From contig NC_090261.1 in assembly GCF_037325665.1 (NCBI RefSeq), forward strand, positions 21,613,402 through 21,677,401: a stretch of DNA of 64,000 bases, read 5' to 3'. Below are positions 12,295-22,447 of the stretch, piece after piece. A program made the translations under genes and the position numbers. The notes beneath the pieces are model-generated. The model saw nothing but the letters and a program-made list of their open reading frames with translations, was not told where the DNA came from and did not search any database. The DNA is from Littorina saxatilis. Lineage: Eukaryota > Mollusca > Gastropoda > Littorinimorpha > Littorinidae. Within the stretch, counting starts at the first letter, position 1, and every line of letters starts with the position of its first letter.

Positions 12295-12450
12295 TCATAC
12301 TAGCAACAACAGGACTGTTTCTTCCTCAATATCACTGCTATTATCGCTTTCTTGAGGCGAAAACAACACGTCGGAATCATGATCTACAGGATCCTCAAGA
12401 TCCAACATCCGGAGAATCTCCTCCCGTGACAAGGCTCGCCTTCGATTCAT
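12295..12450 (-). pseudogene. piggyBac transposase N-terminal remnant (51 codons)
   Basis: Reads from ATG at 12450 down to a stop at 12295-12297: MNRRRALSREEILRMLDLED then a D/S/E-rich stretch with DHDSD and SDNSSDIEEE. piggyBac transposases typically begin with an arginine-rich start, an 'EI..ML' helix and an acidic serine-rich region, so this is the family's N-terminus. The DDD catalytic core is absent, because the rest of the element is deleted. It lies ~220 nt inside the TTAA-flanked right end, as expected for a transposase start. Non-functional as a transposase. Confidence 0.6.
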
Positions 12451-12869
12451 TTTTTTTTCTCGAAAAAACCACACAAATCAGGCTAATTTGAACATGGCGG
12501 AAGGGCACACCAAGTGTATCAAGGGAAACAACTCAATTTACTGCAAGCTTCAAAAACCGGGAAGCAATCACGAGTCGTGTACCTTGTATGTCTAATACTC
12601 AAATAGTCACTTCCCGTCCGTGGGCGTGTCAGCGCTATTACTAATTTAGTCACCTCCCGTCGCGAAAGTGTTAAGACCTCCAACAATCTGAAAAAAATTA
12701 GGTCTTAAAAGGGAGGGAGTCTACAACTGGGGGTCAAGTTACAGACACTATGAAGAGAAGATCTGAGAAAACAGGGATCTAAAAAGGAGGAAATCTTAAA
12801 TCGGGGGGTCTTAAACGGGGGGGTTCCACTGTATTGTGTGTGATTACTGACGTGTTGTGGTTTTTTCAG

Positions 12870-13569
12870 GTTGCGCGGCGGCTGTTGCACCGGGTGGTGC
12901 TGGTGTTCAGATTGCCACAGCTGATGATCATCGACGGAGTACCTATCACTGATGAGGAACGCAACAAGGCGGAAATGTACTTTGCTGACCAGATGCCCGT
13001 GAGTTCTTATTTTTCAATTATTGTTTCATTTCATTCCATTTTTTGGTGATCCTCGAGGGCATACTCGATTAGGACTGTGTTTCTGCATCCTGGACAGATC
13101 TTGTAACAATTTACCTGTGGTCTCTGTAGCAATGAACTTACATAGAATGGTACACAGGATGGCACTCGTTTTAATAACTTTAGAGAGACAAGCAACTCAG
13201 GCTTTCTTCAAAACTTTGGATAACATTTTTGCAGATAGATTTTTTGTACGATTTTCAAGACCATATTGTAGATTTCAGATGCTTATTGTACACCGTTTGT
13301 TTTTGTGAATCCAAGATCTTCCAAAATCATAGATGTTTTGTTTCTGTAATGCATTAGATTTAAATTACACAAAATATTGCATGGACATTGATGTTAATGT
13401 GTGTGTGTGCGTGTGTTTGGGTTTGTATGTGTGTGTGTATGTGTGTGCGTGCATGTGTGTGTGCGCATGTGTGTGTGCGCATGTGTGTGTGCGCATGTGT
13501 ATGTATGTGATGTGTGTGTGTGTGTGTGTGCATGCATGTGTGTGCATGCATGTGTGTGGGTTTGTGTGT

Positions 13570-13626
<57 letters not shown>

Positions 13627-13672
13627 CATGTGTGTGTGTGTGTGTGTGTGTGTGCATGCATGTGTGTGCATG

Positions 13673-13732
<60 letters not shown>

Positions 13733-16227
13733 CAGCAAAGCAATACAATGGTGGAGCCGACACTACCAGGCATCAGCCAGTACCAGCAGTACAAGGCATC
13801 CGTTCCGGTCAAGGTGACCAATGTGCAGCTGGCCTCTCCGTCCACTTGGACTGGAGCAGGTGCCTACTATGAAGAGTCTGAGCCCGTTCCCAGGGGTTAG
13901 TATTTCATTGTGTTTTGATAATGTTATCGATATTTATGTGTTGCAAATCCTGCTTAAGTTATTCTGAGTGCATTACATGCAGCTCTGAGAAAAAAAGAAA
14001 TTACAAACACAAATAAACATGTCTGTATGAAGCTTTATTTTACCCTTTCTCTTTCAAAACTTTTGTTGTTGTTGTATTAAAATGTTAAGACATGCCTGAT
14101 TTGTCTGTGTCAAAACACATCTCTCACATGACCTTTGCAGCAGATGGGGGGGGGGTGTTAGTAATTTTCTGTTGTCAACATTTGAAGCATAAACACCATT
14201 AGACTGAACAATAACTGGCTTTTAATTTCATAAGCTCATTGAAGCATTCGTAATGCTGATAAAGGGAGTTGTTAGTCAAACGGCTATAGAGTAACGTGTA
14301 TGACTTTTAGTGAGTGGTTTTATCAACAGGAAAAAAAAGATTTTCATAATGACACTTTCTTTTCAATTGTTTACACCTTGCTTCTTTCTCCCTGTAGGTG
14401 CAGGTCGGCGTCGAGTTCAGCGAGGCAGTGATTTGCCCCGCACGTGCACAATGTCCTACCAACATCTGAACAACGGCGGGCAGCAGACTTACCTGTCCAA
14501 TGGTGGTAACAGTCGTAACGCTGGAGGCGCCAACTATTACCCCAATCTGGGTAACTTCAGCGCCAGTCAGACGGCTGAGTATGTGCAACAGGTTGCAAGG
14601 TGCAGTGGAGTCCGGGTACAACGAATCTCAAGGGAGACACATTTTAGTTCGTTATATCAGTAATTCGCTGTAGAGTTTTCAACCCTAAATGGCCTTAAGA
14701 CAAGTTTTCCCACTCACCTTCAAATGATCATCCCATCGATCTTTCCTTGGAGAGTACAATCCCTGCATGTTTTCAACAGCTACATAATATAATCCATAGA
14801 GGCATAGTTCAAATGTTTACTTTACTGTCACAATTTTAGAAGTAAAATTTAAAACGTGTTTATTATAAGAGGGGTTCGTTATGCAAATGAGTTCAAAAGG
14901 TTTGTTGTAGCCGGAAAGTAACAAGTAAGAAATAGATTAGGCTGTCTGCCGGGAAATCAATGGCAGTTCATTAAAAGCGGGATTTCGTTATACCCAGGTT
15001 CGTTATAGCTGGACTCCACTGTAATTGTTTATTGGAAAGGAGAAGGAGAGAGAATGGGGCATGGGCCATAACACGTACTGGGACCATCAACAGTTACACC
15101 TATATACCGACGGGTGAAGTGGCGCAGTGGTAAGACGTTGGCCTCCTAATCGGGAGGTCGTGTGTTCGAATCCCGGTCGCTGCCGCCTGGTGGGATAAGA
15201 GTGGAGATTTTTCCGATCTCCCAGGTCAACTTATGTGCACACCTGCTAGTGACTTAACCCCCTTTGTGTGTACACACAAGCACAAGACCAAGTACGCACG
15301 GAAAAGATCCTGAAATCCATGTTGAGTTTGGTGGGTTATGGAAACACGAAAATACCCAGCATGCCTTCCCAACGAAAGCGGAGTGAAGCTGACTTTGCTC
15401 TCTGAGTATAGTGTGGGGAACCCAAATGGGCAAATGATCTTACACGTCACCAGAATTTCTAGATCGCTGAAGAAGACACCTATATAGGGACGTAGCTCAC
15501 AGAGTCGGTAGTGCGCTTGCTTTACTATCTATATATATATACGACTTGTGTCTGTCTGTGTGTTTGTGTATCTGTGTGTTTGTGTATTTGTGTATTCGCC
15601 ATGCACGCCCAAAGTTCTCGATGGATCTGCTTCAAATTTGGTGGGCTTATTCAGAGAGACCCCGGACACAACCTCATCGATGAGATATTTCAACACGTGC
15701 TCTCAGCGCGCAGCGCTGAACCGATTTTGGTTCCACCTCAGCTATTTTGGTTCCACCTCAGCTACCCGGGCCCCCATACCGACACACCATAGCCGCTACA
15801 CCACATCACAACGCCAAAGTTCTCGGTGGATCTTTTTCAAATTTGGACACCGTATTCAGCTACACCCCGGACACAATATCATCGATGAGATATTTCAACA
15901 CGTGCTCTCAGCGCGCAGCGCTGAACAGATTTTTGTTTTTGTGTTCATTTCACCATTATAAGTAACTCTTCCTTATCTTCTCATATTCTCCAGGTTTTCA
16001 GCGTTTACCTCCCTTCCTTCGTATGGTGCACTCATAGTGAGTGGAGCGTCTTCGGATATTCCCGGCGTTCTGTTACTCTTACTATTTTTAGAAGGTCAAC
16101 GCAGTGTACAGAACGTAAATTGGACCCGTAAATTATCCTCACTGTAAAAGTGCAAAGGTCGAATCAATTTATAGCCACGCGAAAAATACACTGTCATCTA
16201 TCTCTCTATAGATACGGCTTCTCTGTG

Positions 16228-16258
<31 letters not shown>

Positions 16259-17041
16259 CTCTATATGAGCAACACCTGTGCATTCTTCAGTTCTGTTTGT
16301 GATGTGGTCTGGCGGCTTTTGTGTAATTTTATGTACTGGCCTTCCTTTGAGAAGCCATAACTTGCTCAGTCCTGTTTGAGTGGAGTTCGCCTCCAAAGGT
16401 GATTAACACGGTTACATTCGTCGACAAGGATGGGACTCGATATGGTCAGGAATGGCATTATGGCCACTGAATCATTTTCGTGCTGTTCCCATTCCACGAA
16501 TCTGGGAGGGACCTAAGCTTGGCGGGTCCATTGTTCGGACCCGGCAAAGCCGGCGTACGGCTCTAAGTATTTCTTCCCGGCGAAGCCGGCTACCCGGCGA
16601 AGCGGGTATTCATTCTATCATTAATATGCCGCAATCAGCATGGGTTTGATTCCACTTCAATGAGGAATTTATTTCCAAGATTTAACTTTGTAGGTGTGAA
16701 TCTTCCATGTATTTAAACTCACCCATGTATATGCACATGATAAAGATACCAAGCTCATACCAGAAGTCGCAGGGCTTGCAAAACCCAAATACACGCATGC
16801 AGGAACAAAGATAACAAAATATTGAGTACTGTGAGTGATTGCTGCACGCTTACCCCAGGGATATTATCCAATGTCCTTGGTTGAAAGATTGATTGAAAGA
16901 AAGGAAGAAAAGAAGCAAGCAAGAAACAAAGCAAGAAAGAAAGTTCATTAAGGATAAACTTAAATTCACTTTGTTATAACTGACATCTCTTGACTGTGTA
17001 TTCTCTACAGGATGAATCAACAAAGGTCCAACAGGCGCTGA
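12870..17041 (+). CDS. leucine-rich-repeat protein, C-terminal four coding exons (LRRC9-like)
   Basis: Exons: 12870-12998, 13736-13895, 14398-14599, 17011-17041 (stop TGA 17039-17041); acceptors TTTTTTCAG, GTGTTCAG, CTGTAG, CTCTACAG; donors GTGAGT, GTTAGT, GTGCAG. Phases 0, 1, 2 join in one frame and give 173 residues. Exon 1 encodes VARRLLHRVVLVFRLPQLMI then IDGVPITDEERNKAEMYF, the classic LRR-cap pattern 'R..V..RLPQL..LDG..VT.EER.KAE', so LRRs must lie upstream, outside or unrecognised. Exon 2 gives MVEPTLPGISQYQQ and VPVKVTNVQL; exon 3 is rich in N, G, Q and S; the last exon adds only MNQQRSNRR. The layout suits LRRC9, a protein found in ciliated organisms, but other LRR-cap proteins are possible. 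Odd points: a (TG)n tract at the exon 2 acceptor and a MITE at the exon 3 donor. Confidence 0.7.
13398..13732 (+). repeat. (TG)n microsatellite against a splice acceptor
   Basis: About 335 nt of TG repeats with interspersed GTATG, GCATG and GCGCATG variants, ending in TGTTCAG at the acceptor of the 13736 exon. It occupies the place of the polypyrimidine tract. Open frames across it (poly Cys-Val, poly Thr-His) are artefacts of the repeat. Confidence 0.95.
14202..14345 (+). repeat. dispersed ~150-bp repeat, copy 2
   Basis: Same-orientation partner of 5394-5545, starting GACTGAACAATAACTGGCTT. Lies in the intron just upstream of the 14398 exon. Confidence 0.55.
14603..15021 (+). mobile_element. 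MITE family M2, inserted at a splice donor
   Basis: Perfect 11-bp ends CAGTGGAGTCC and GGACTCCACTG, followed on the right by TA (15022-15023) and preceded by TG (14601-14602), a probable one-base change from TA. 419 bp, non-coding, with repeated 'TTCGTTAT' words near both ends (AACGAATCTC; CGTTATAGC). Pogo/mariner-type. It abuts the last base of the 14398-14599 exon. Confidence 0.75.
15107..15475 (+). mobile_element. tRNA-derived SINE, copy 1
   Basis: The head has pol III box A (GGCGCAGTGGTAAGACGTTGG) split from box B (GTTCGAATCC) by tRNA-like spacing; the 3' end is GAAGAAG. It is flanked by an exact 11-bp target duplication, ACACCTATATA, at 15096-15106 and 15476-15486. The body has the block GGTGGGTTATGGAAACACG shared with the two other copies at 43753 and 49799. 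It may belong to one of the molluscan SINE superfamilies with a conserved centre; I cannot say which. It lies in the last intron of the LRR gene. Confidence 0.9.
15484..15524 (+). repeat. truncated tRNA-like SINE head
   Basis: GGGACGTAGCTCACAGAGTC with GGTAGTGCGCTTGC resembles a tRNA 5' half with box A. No box B follows, so it is a fragment rather than a tRNA gene. Confidence 0.35.
15525..16630 (+). mobile_element. HINE-like repeat, family F, with internal duplication
   Basis: The 5' side has GTGTCTGTCTGTGTG runs, then a module AAAGTTCTCGATGGATCTGC / TTCAAATTTGGTGGGC. A ~120-nt block ending CTCTCAGCGCGCAGCGCTGA is present twice (15610-15725 and 15815-15930, period ~205). The 3' end has two GC hairpins (GCCGGCGAAGCCGGC-like and ACCCGGCGAAGCGGGT). 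16263-16420 resembles 21148-21340. Non-coding. Fills the rest of the last LRR-gene intron. Confidence 0.5.
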
Positions 17042-17683
17042 TGTGAACACTGCACAGGGGATCCGCATCACAGGTTGTGAGAAGGGGCCTGGAGCTAGCA
17101 ATGAAAGCAGATCCGACAGTATTTTATGAAAGCAGATCCACCAGTATTTTGGTCCTATTCTTCCAGTGATATTTATTCAATCAAAAATGTACAGGGGTGT
17201 CAGTTTAATAGCTGCGCGTGTGTGTTTATGCATGGGATTAACCTGCATGTTCTTTTATGAAGCTTAGTTCATTTGAAGGATGCTTCCATCTGAGTTGTAA
17301 AAGTTTCCTTTTCTTGGGGAGTACATTATTATATTGATTTACATACAGAGCAATATTCTCAAGCAGTGAGCAAAAATACTATAATTTTCACTGCTCGGGA
17401 TTTACAAGGATGAGAAGTGATGTGCATTAAACATACATAATTCTAAAGGTTGTGTTTCGCTGTGATTGTATGTAAATGTTGGTCAACTTTTTCCTTTTTG
17501 GTTCAGTACAGTATTAATGTTGAAATCACCTTCCTGCCTTGTGTGAATGTTTGCATCATTCAATCTGTGATCTGGTATGTGAATGTTTTTGTTGTTGAGT
17601 AGTTCTGCCGTCCAGTTTAGTAAATGAGGGGCATGATAAATGTTGGATCTGCCTTGCTTTATTGTGAATATTGATTTATCCTA
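17042..17683 (+). other. probable 3' UTR and downstream of the LRR gene
   Basis: No open frame. ATTAAA at about 17426 could serve as a poly(A) signal. The true 3' end is not visible from sequence alone. Confidence 0.35.
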
Positions 17684-18200
17684 GATCCTACATACGTGAG
17701 AGAGACACTCGTGAGATAATAATCGTTCAAATCACACGTGTGTATATCATGTAAATGAGGTCATGTCAAGCAAGTCTGTTTTTCCACTGCTTATGATGCC
17801 AAAGTCACCGAGACAAACGTCATTATAGAAACAAAAATTGCTCTCGCTAATTACCCTCGATGATTATTTTAAACTAACACGTCACGCCACACTTTCGGAG
17901 TGACGTTTCTTTGCTTTGACGTAATAGATTGCACGAGGCTTTAGAAGAGATCGAGGTTTCAAAACAAGCGTCTTCAATTTAGCTGCCTCGACTGCAGGAC
18001 AAAATTTTCAGTGAAATACACGTAAGTACAGTATGTAGGATAAACAGAATACTACATGGCTTGCTGTTTCGTACCAGACTTACACTCCTTGCTTTTTCAA
18101 ATAGTGAACAGCTCGCTTTCGCTCGCAGTTCAATATTTAAAAAAAAAACTTGTGTAAATTTGGTACGACATACAAGCCATGTAGTATTCTCTATAGCTCA
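17684..18200 (+). mobile_element. foldback-ended element, copy 1
   Basis: ~360 nt beginning ATCCTACATACGTGAGAG, joined to a ~150-nt imperfect palindrome (18050-18199) whose arms read GAATACTACATGGCTTGCTG and its complement. The whole unit recurs inverted at 49197-49712. No coding capacity. Superfamily unknown; foldback or MITE-like. Confidence 0.65.
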
Positions 18201-18747
18201 TATTGAACATTACTGGGTAATGGTGACACCATTTTGATATCAGGTACCACATTTTTCCAACGTCCTCAAGAATGCAAATATTAAACAAATATTTGTGTTT
18301 CAGAGTAAGTGTAATATTAAGGCATGTATCTCTTTTATCAGTGAGGATCGCTTTTCAGGTAATAATAATAATAATAATAATAATGTATAATACTTCTAGA
18401 GCGCATAAATCCAGGGTTAAACCCTGCTCAGAGCACTTTGCAATTTTCATGGAAATTTACTACACACAAAAATATAATTGTTTACATCTCATTCACACGA
18501 TTATAAATTACAACACATTGCAGTATAATACATTACAAAACTCACACACACACACACACACACACACTCGCACACAGGTAATGGATTGACTTTTCTTTTA
18601 GTGTACGTCACATTCATGGTTGATTGTCCAAAATCTTTTCTGTGACATCTGTAAATCTTGCACATTACACCACATTTATCATTAATATAATGAAGCACAG
18701 ACTGTATGTTGAAGTGTCATAACTTTTTTCAGTCCTTTGATTAAATA
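18201..18747. other. non-coding stretch with retroelement tail
   Basis: 18355-18450 holds (AAT)n followed by TAGAGCGCATAAATCCAGGG and a TTAAACCCTGCTCAGAGC-like piece, which reads as the 3' tail of a minus-strand LINE or SINE. A (CA)n run lies at 18544-18577. No gene. Confidence 0.35.
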
Positions 18748-19600
18748 TTTATCCCCGAGTACGCTAGTACTTGGGCTCAGCAGACTTTAATTGTGTGTCT
18801 GTCTGTCTCGACTTAACAGCTTATTGCTGGGAAACTACTGGGCGCAGTTCGTTCAAAAGTTGATACACTAACTTGATAATAGGTCCGATTGATCGTATTA
18901 AAACTTCATAATGTTACCTGGGACCTAAATGCGAAATAAACCACAAAAACGACTTGGCCGTAGGAGGAATTTACACCGACGGGGCAACACGCAGCCATTG
19001 AGCTGATAGAACAGCCGAACACGTCACACAGTGACGAGAAATATAGCGTCATAAAAAGCATGCATCTCGTGTGATACGATTTGCCAGGCTTTGCGCATTG
19101 TGTGTTTGAATAATTTGATTTTTTGTGTACCCCATTTTCTACCAAGCGTTGGTTGCTCGGTCGCGACTGCGGTGGTTTAGAGGTCGCGATTTTGTGTTTT
19201 GATTCTTATCATATTAATTTGTATTGTTTCTTATGGTTTCCTTTGTTTACATATGTTTCAATCTTTTACCTTCACTTTACATTAAAGAATTTGGTAAAAC
19301 TACCTGGGGCGTGATAAATGCAAGAATCCGCGAGCCAGGACAGTAAAAGAACTTCGTGGGCCACCAGTTCACCAGTTATGAAGAGGGTAGGCAGTATATT
19401 TTTCACTGTGATCAAATAAAAGAGAAAGGCCAGTCACCACGCACATCCTCGGCTCGCATACAATGTACTTATATAGCAAAGGGGAATGCCTGTAATTCAC
19501 ACAAAGCAATCACTTGGTCTTAAACGTGCACAAGACAAAAACTTTCATACTGGGGGAGCGAGCCAGTCTGAAGAGTACTCGGGTCCAGCGCGAGCGTTTT
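18748..19600 (+). mobile_element. HINE-like non-autonomous repeat, family E
   Basis: 5' hairpin CCCGAGTAC GCTA GTACTTGGG, then GTGTGTCTGTCTGTCTCG, then GGGAAACTACTGGGCGCAG and TTCAAAAGTTG. Near the 3' end GAGTACTCGGG repeats the hairpin arm, followed by a GC mini-hairpin (GCGCGAGCG) and a T run. Same modular plan as families A-C. Non-coding. Confidence 0.5.
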
Positions 19601-22101
19601 TTATTTATTTATTTGTGTTTGTTTTATTTATTAAGATTTTTTTTTTTTTACTTGTGTTTATATATATTTGTTATATGAAGTCTTATATCGTGCGCGTATC
19701 TCCAAACTCTGACTCAAGGTGCAGGGATCTATTTATTTGTTCATTTATTTATTTATTCATTTGTTTATTTATTCATTTATATTTATTTTATTAATTCTTG
19801 TATTTATTTTTAATATTATTTTAGTTTTTTATTCATCAAACACAAATGGTATTTCTGAATGTGTATAGGATTTTCCGTCCAGACATGTGATTGTAAGTTA
19901 CATTTCAGAGCAAGGTTATTTTAATTTTAATTTTATCAAACACCTATTATATGGTACTTCTGTGAGTGCAAGAATTTTCCCTGCAATGATCCTGGGCTGT
20001 CTACCATGAGTTATATTCCAGTGCAAGTTGTTTCTTTGAACACACAGTGAAAAAGAACATTTTGATGCGCTGATTTTTGTGTGGTATTTTATTTAATCGT
20101 CTGACACAGGAATGGCATACAAATTGCAAACTAACAAAAATATGCATACTAAGTACTGTAAACAAAACAGCAATAAAATATATTGCACACCACACTTGCA
20201 AAGAATAATAAATATCAAACAAATCGCTTTGGGATGAAATGAATGTGACTCCAGGCATGCAAACTTCTTGTTGGTACATGTGCAAACACCTCAGAATATT
20301 CTACAAAAAAGTGTGTATATTTGTTTACTTGTACATTCTATTGCTCTGCATGGGTACTTTGTGTCTGCAATAAACTTTCACAAGTTACATGTATTTGGGA
20401 GTTCTAATTCTATATATCTTTACGGAAGTAAACGGCACATAAAGTACAAATACATTTTGGGAACCACCGAGTTCTGTCTCCTATCATTTCTTTTTACACA
20501 CAAAAACAAATACCCCCCTCCAGACACACACACAGGTACACACACAGGTACACACACAGGTACACACACAGGCATGCATACATTAATTAACACACACTTC
20601 TCTGACTGAACATAACAAATTTGTACAGAATTAACGACAAACAGTAATTATGTAGGCCTAGACTCGGTAAAAGATATCACACGGGCTGGTACACTATGTC
20701 AATTCTTTGGTACAGAAACATGCAAGCACAGTTTGTCAGGACATGGCACAATACAAATACACTAACATGTCAAACATTAATTATGACCCATTATGGTTCA
20801 TTTATCATTATGACCTGTGTAAATACCACTTGCAGCTCTACATAATCAAATTGAATCGCCCATGTGTGGATACATTGCAACTCGACTAAATAGTGCAAAT
20901 GTTTGCACCAGCATTTACATACATTAAACTTTAGTATCTGGGAATTAAATTCAGAAACAAGATTAGCTCTGTGGCTCGGTGCATCAGGTAATAAGATAAA
21001 ACAGACGTTGAAGACTTCACCAGAGTTACAAGTTATAACTTTTTCGACTAAAGTAAAGGTCAACATTTACCTGTAATGTATATGTGACAGGGAGACTACC
21101 GTCGCCCTTCACAGCAGACTCTGCAGAGTTGTTCGCCTTTGAAGTAGGCAACACCTGTGGATTGTAGAGTTCTGTTTGTGATGGGGTCTGGCGGCTTTTG
21201 TCTCTCTGTAGGTTCATAAAACCTTCGGGTTTGCATAACAGTTTTTATATGGCTAAGAAATTAGCCCTAACATTCTCAATCCTGTTTGATTGGACTTCGC
21301 TTCCAAAGGTGATTGTGGTGTTTCGGCACTCGGTTACATATATGTATAAAAAAAAAAAGTCAGCTGCAGTTTACATGCATGTAGATGATAAGACATGACT
21401 GCTTTTTTGGATATATGGAATAGAGAGGGGGAGGGGGGGGGGGGGGGGTGGGAACAAGGAGACAAGGAGCAAATGACACATTTCAAACAAATCTGAGTAC
21501 TATAAACAATAAAACAATTATAGACTGATACAAAGAAATTCTAAATATAGATCCCTGATAATGATAAATGCTTTGAAATCATGCAGTACTGCAAAAAGAA
21601 ACACTTAAAACAGTTAAACTTGAGGCAAGAAATGTAACACGTATCGTATTCATTCGTTGAAAAGTCACAGGTATACATGAAGTATTGTAAAAGAGATATG
21701 TGAGAGAGGTGAACAGTGCATTATGTATGTGACACTTAAAAGTTGACACATTGCAATAAAATTTATTGCGGCAGAGTTGGAACTATCTTTTTGTCAAATA
21801 AAAATAATGCTGATGCGTATACATGTATGCAATTAAAAATGAACAGGAGTGCTGGCATCGATCATTGTCTAACATCGATAAAATCTTAACTATTATTAAA
21901 TCAACACACACACACACACTCGAGCACAAAAATTCAAGTATAATATCAAATATAGTAATATATAAAAGGAAAATTCAACTGCACACATTAGTTTTAATAC
22001 TGTTTTTATACTAAGAATTTACATCACAGGAGCTTTCATCAATTAAATAGCTGGCTTGTTAGAGCCAGTCAATCAAGACACCTTCCCATAAAACCTCCTG
22101 A
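19601..22101. other. non-coding stretch, possible 3' flank of the Death-domain gene
   Basis: TTTA-rich low complexity (19600-19800), a 12-bp minisatellite of four ACACACACAGGT units (about 20524-20572), a G tract at 21424-21448, and 21148-21340, which resembles part of family F. Minus-strand AATAAA-type signals occur (for example near 21760), so some of it could be 3' UTR. No exon recognised. Confidence 0.35.
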
Positions 22102-22103
22102 TA

Positions 22104-22282
22104 TAGTCAAACCTGCCCTGGTGAACACCTCTCAAATACAACCAGCTGCTCATTACCGTCACTCCATAAGATCCCCAACAAGTTTTTCTCCCCATATAAT
22201 TCACCTGGTTATAACGACCATCTGTCTTTAACGACAACTTTTGGTCATTCACTTGGGTGGTCTTCAGGGACAGGTTTGACTG
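22104..22282. mobile_element. MITE family M4 (TA-flanked)
   Basis: Ends TAGTCAAACCTG and CAGGTTTGACTG (one mismatch in 12), each flanked by TA (22102-22103, 22283-22284). 179 bp, non-coding, AT-rich centre with ATAACGACC words. Pogo/mariner-type. It lies ~165 nt beyond the stop codon of the Death-domain gene, so probably inside its 3' UTR. Confidence 0.7.
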
Positions 22283-22447
22283 TAACAAGCAGGATGGAAC
22301 TTCAACTATAAATCGCTCCCAGCCAGACACCTTTATACAAGCTCCTGTGGTTTATCTATTGCCTTTGGTTCGTCTTTTTATGAGTTCAATGATATCCTCG
22401 TTCACTTTATGTTGATCAGTCCACTGGTAATAATCACTAATAAGTAA

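Larger units (their letters stand above)
6074..12674 (-). mobile_element. internally deleted piggyBac DNA transposon, interrupted by DIRS
   Basis: Both ends lie on TTAA, the invariant piggyBac target. The left end reads TTAACACTATTGTGAC and the right end, on the minus strand, TTAACACTTTCGCGACGGG (12 of 16 positions match). Without the DIRS insert only ~1.05 kb remains, too short for a full transposase, yet the transposase N-terminus survives at 12295-12450. It is best read as a deletion derivative moved in trans. The DIRS element lies inside it. Confidence 0.7.
6057..12831 (+). mobile_element. MITE family M1 interrupted by a piggyBac
   Basis: Left end CAGTGGAACCCCCC at 6057 and right end GGGGGGTTCCACTG ending at 12831, each flanked by TA (6055-6056, 12832-12833). 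Removing everything between the two TTAA sites (6074-6077 and 12671-12674) leaves a ~178-bp element reading CCCCTTTTAA then GACCTCC, which is the uninterrupted M1 layout seen at 31868-32027. The MITE is therefore the oldest layer of the nest. Confidence 0.75.

Noticed and set aside
13333-13900. Long open frames of Cys-Val, Thr-His and similar dipeptides on both strands
   Set aside because: Direct translation of the (TG)n microsatellite; only 13736-13895 is genuine exon.
15110-15185. Possible functional tRNA gene
   Set aside because: Box A and B are present, but the sequence continues into a SINE body with target duplications.
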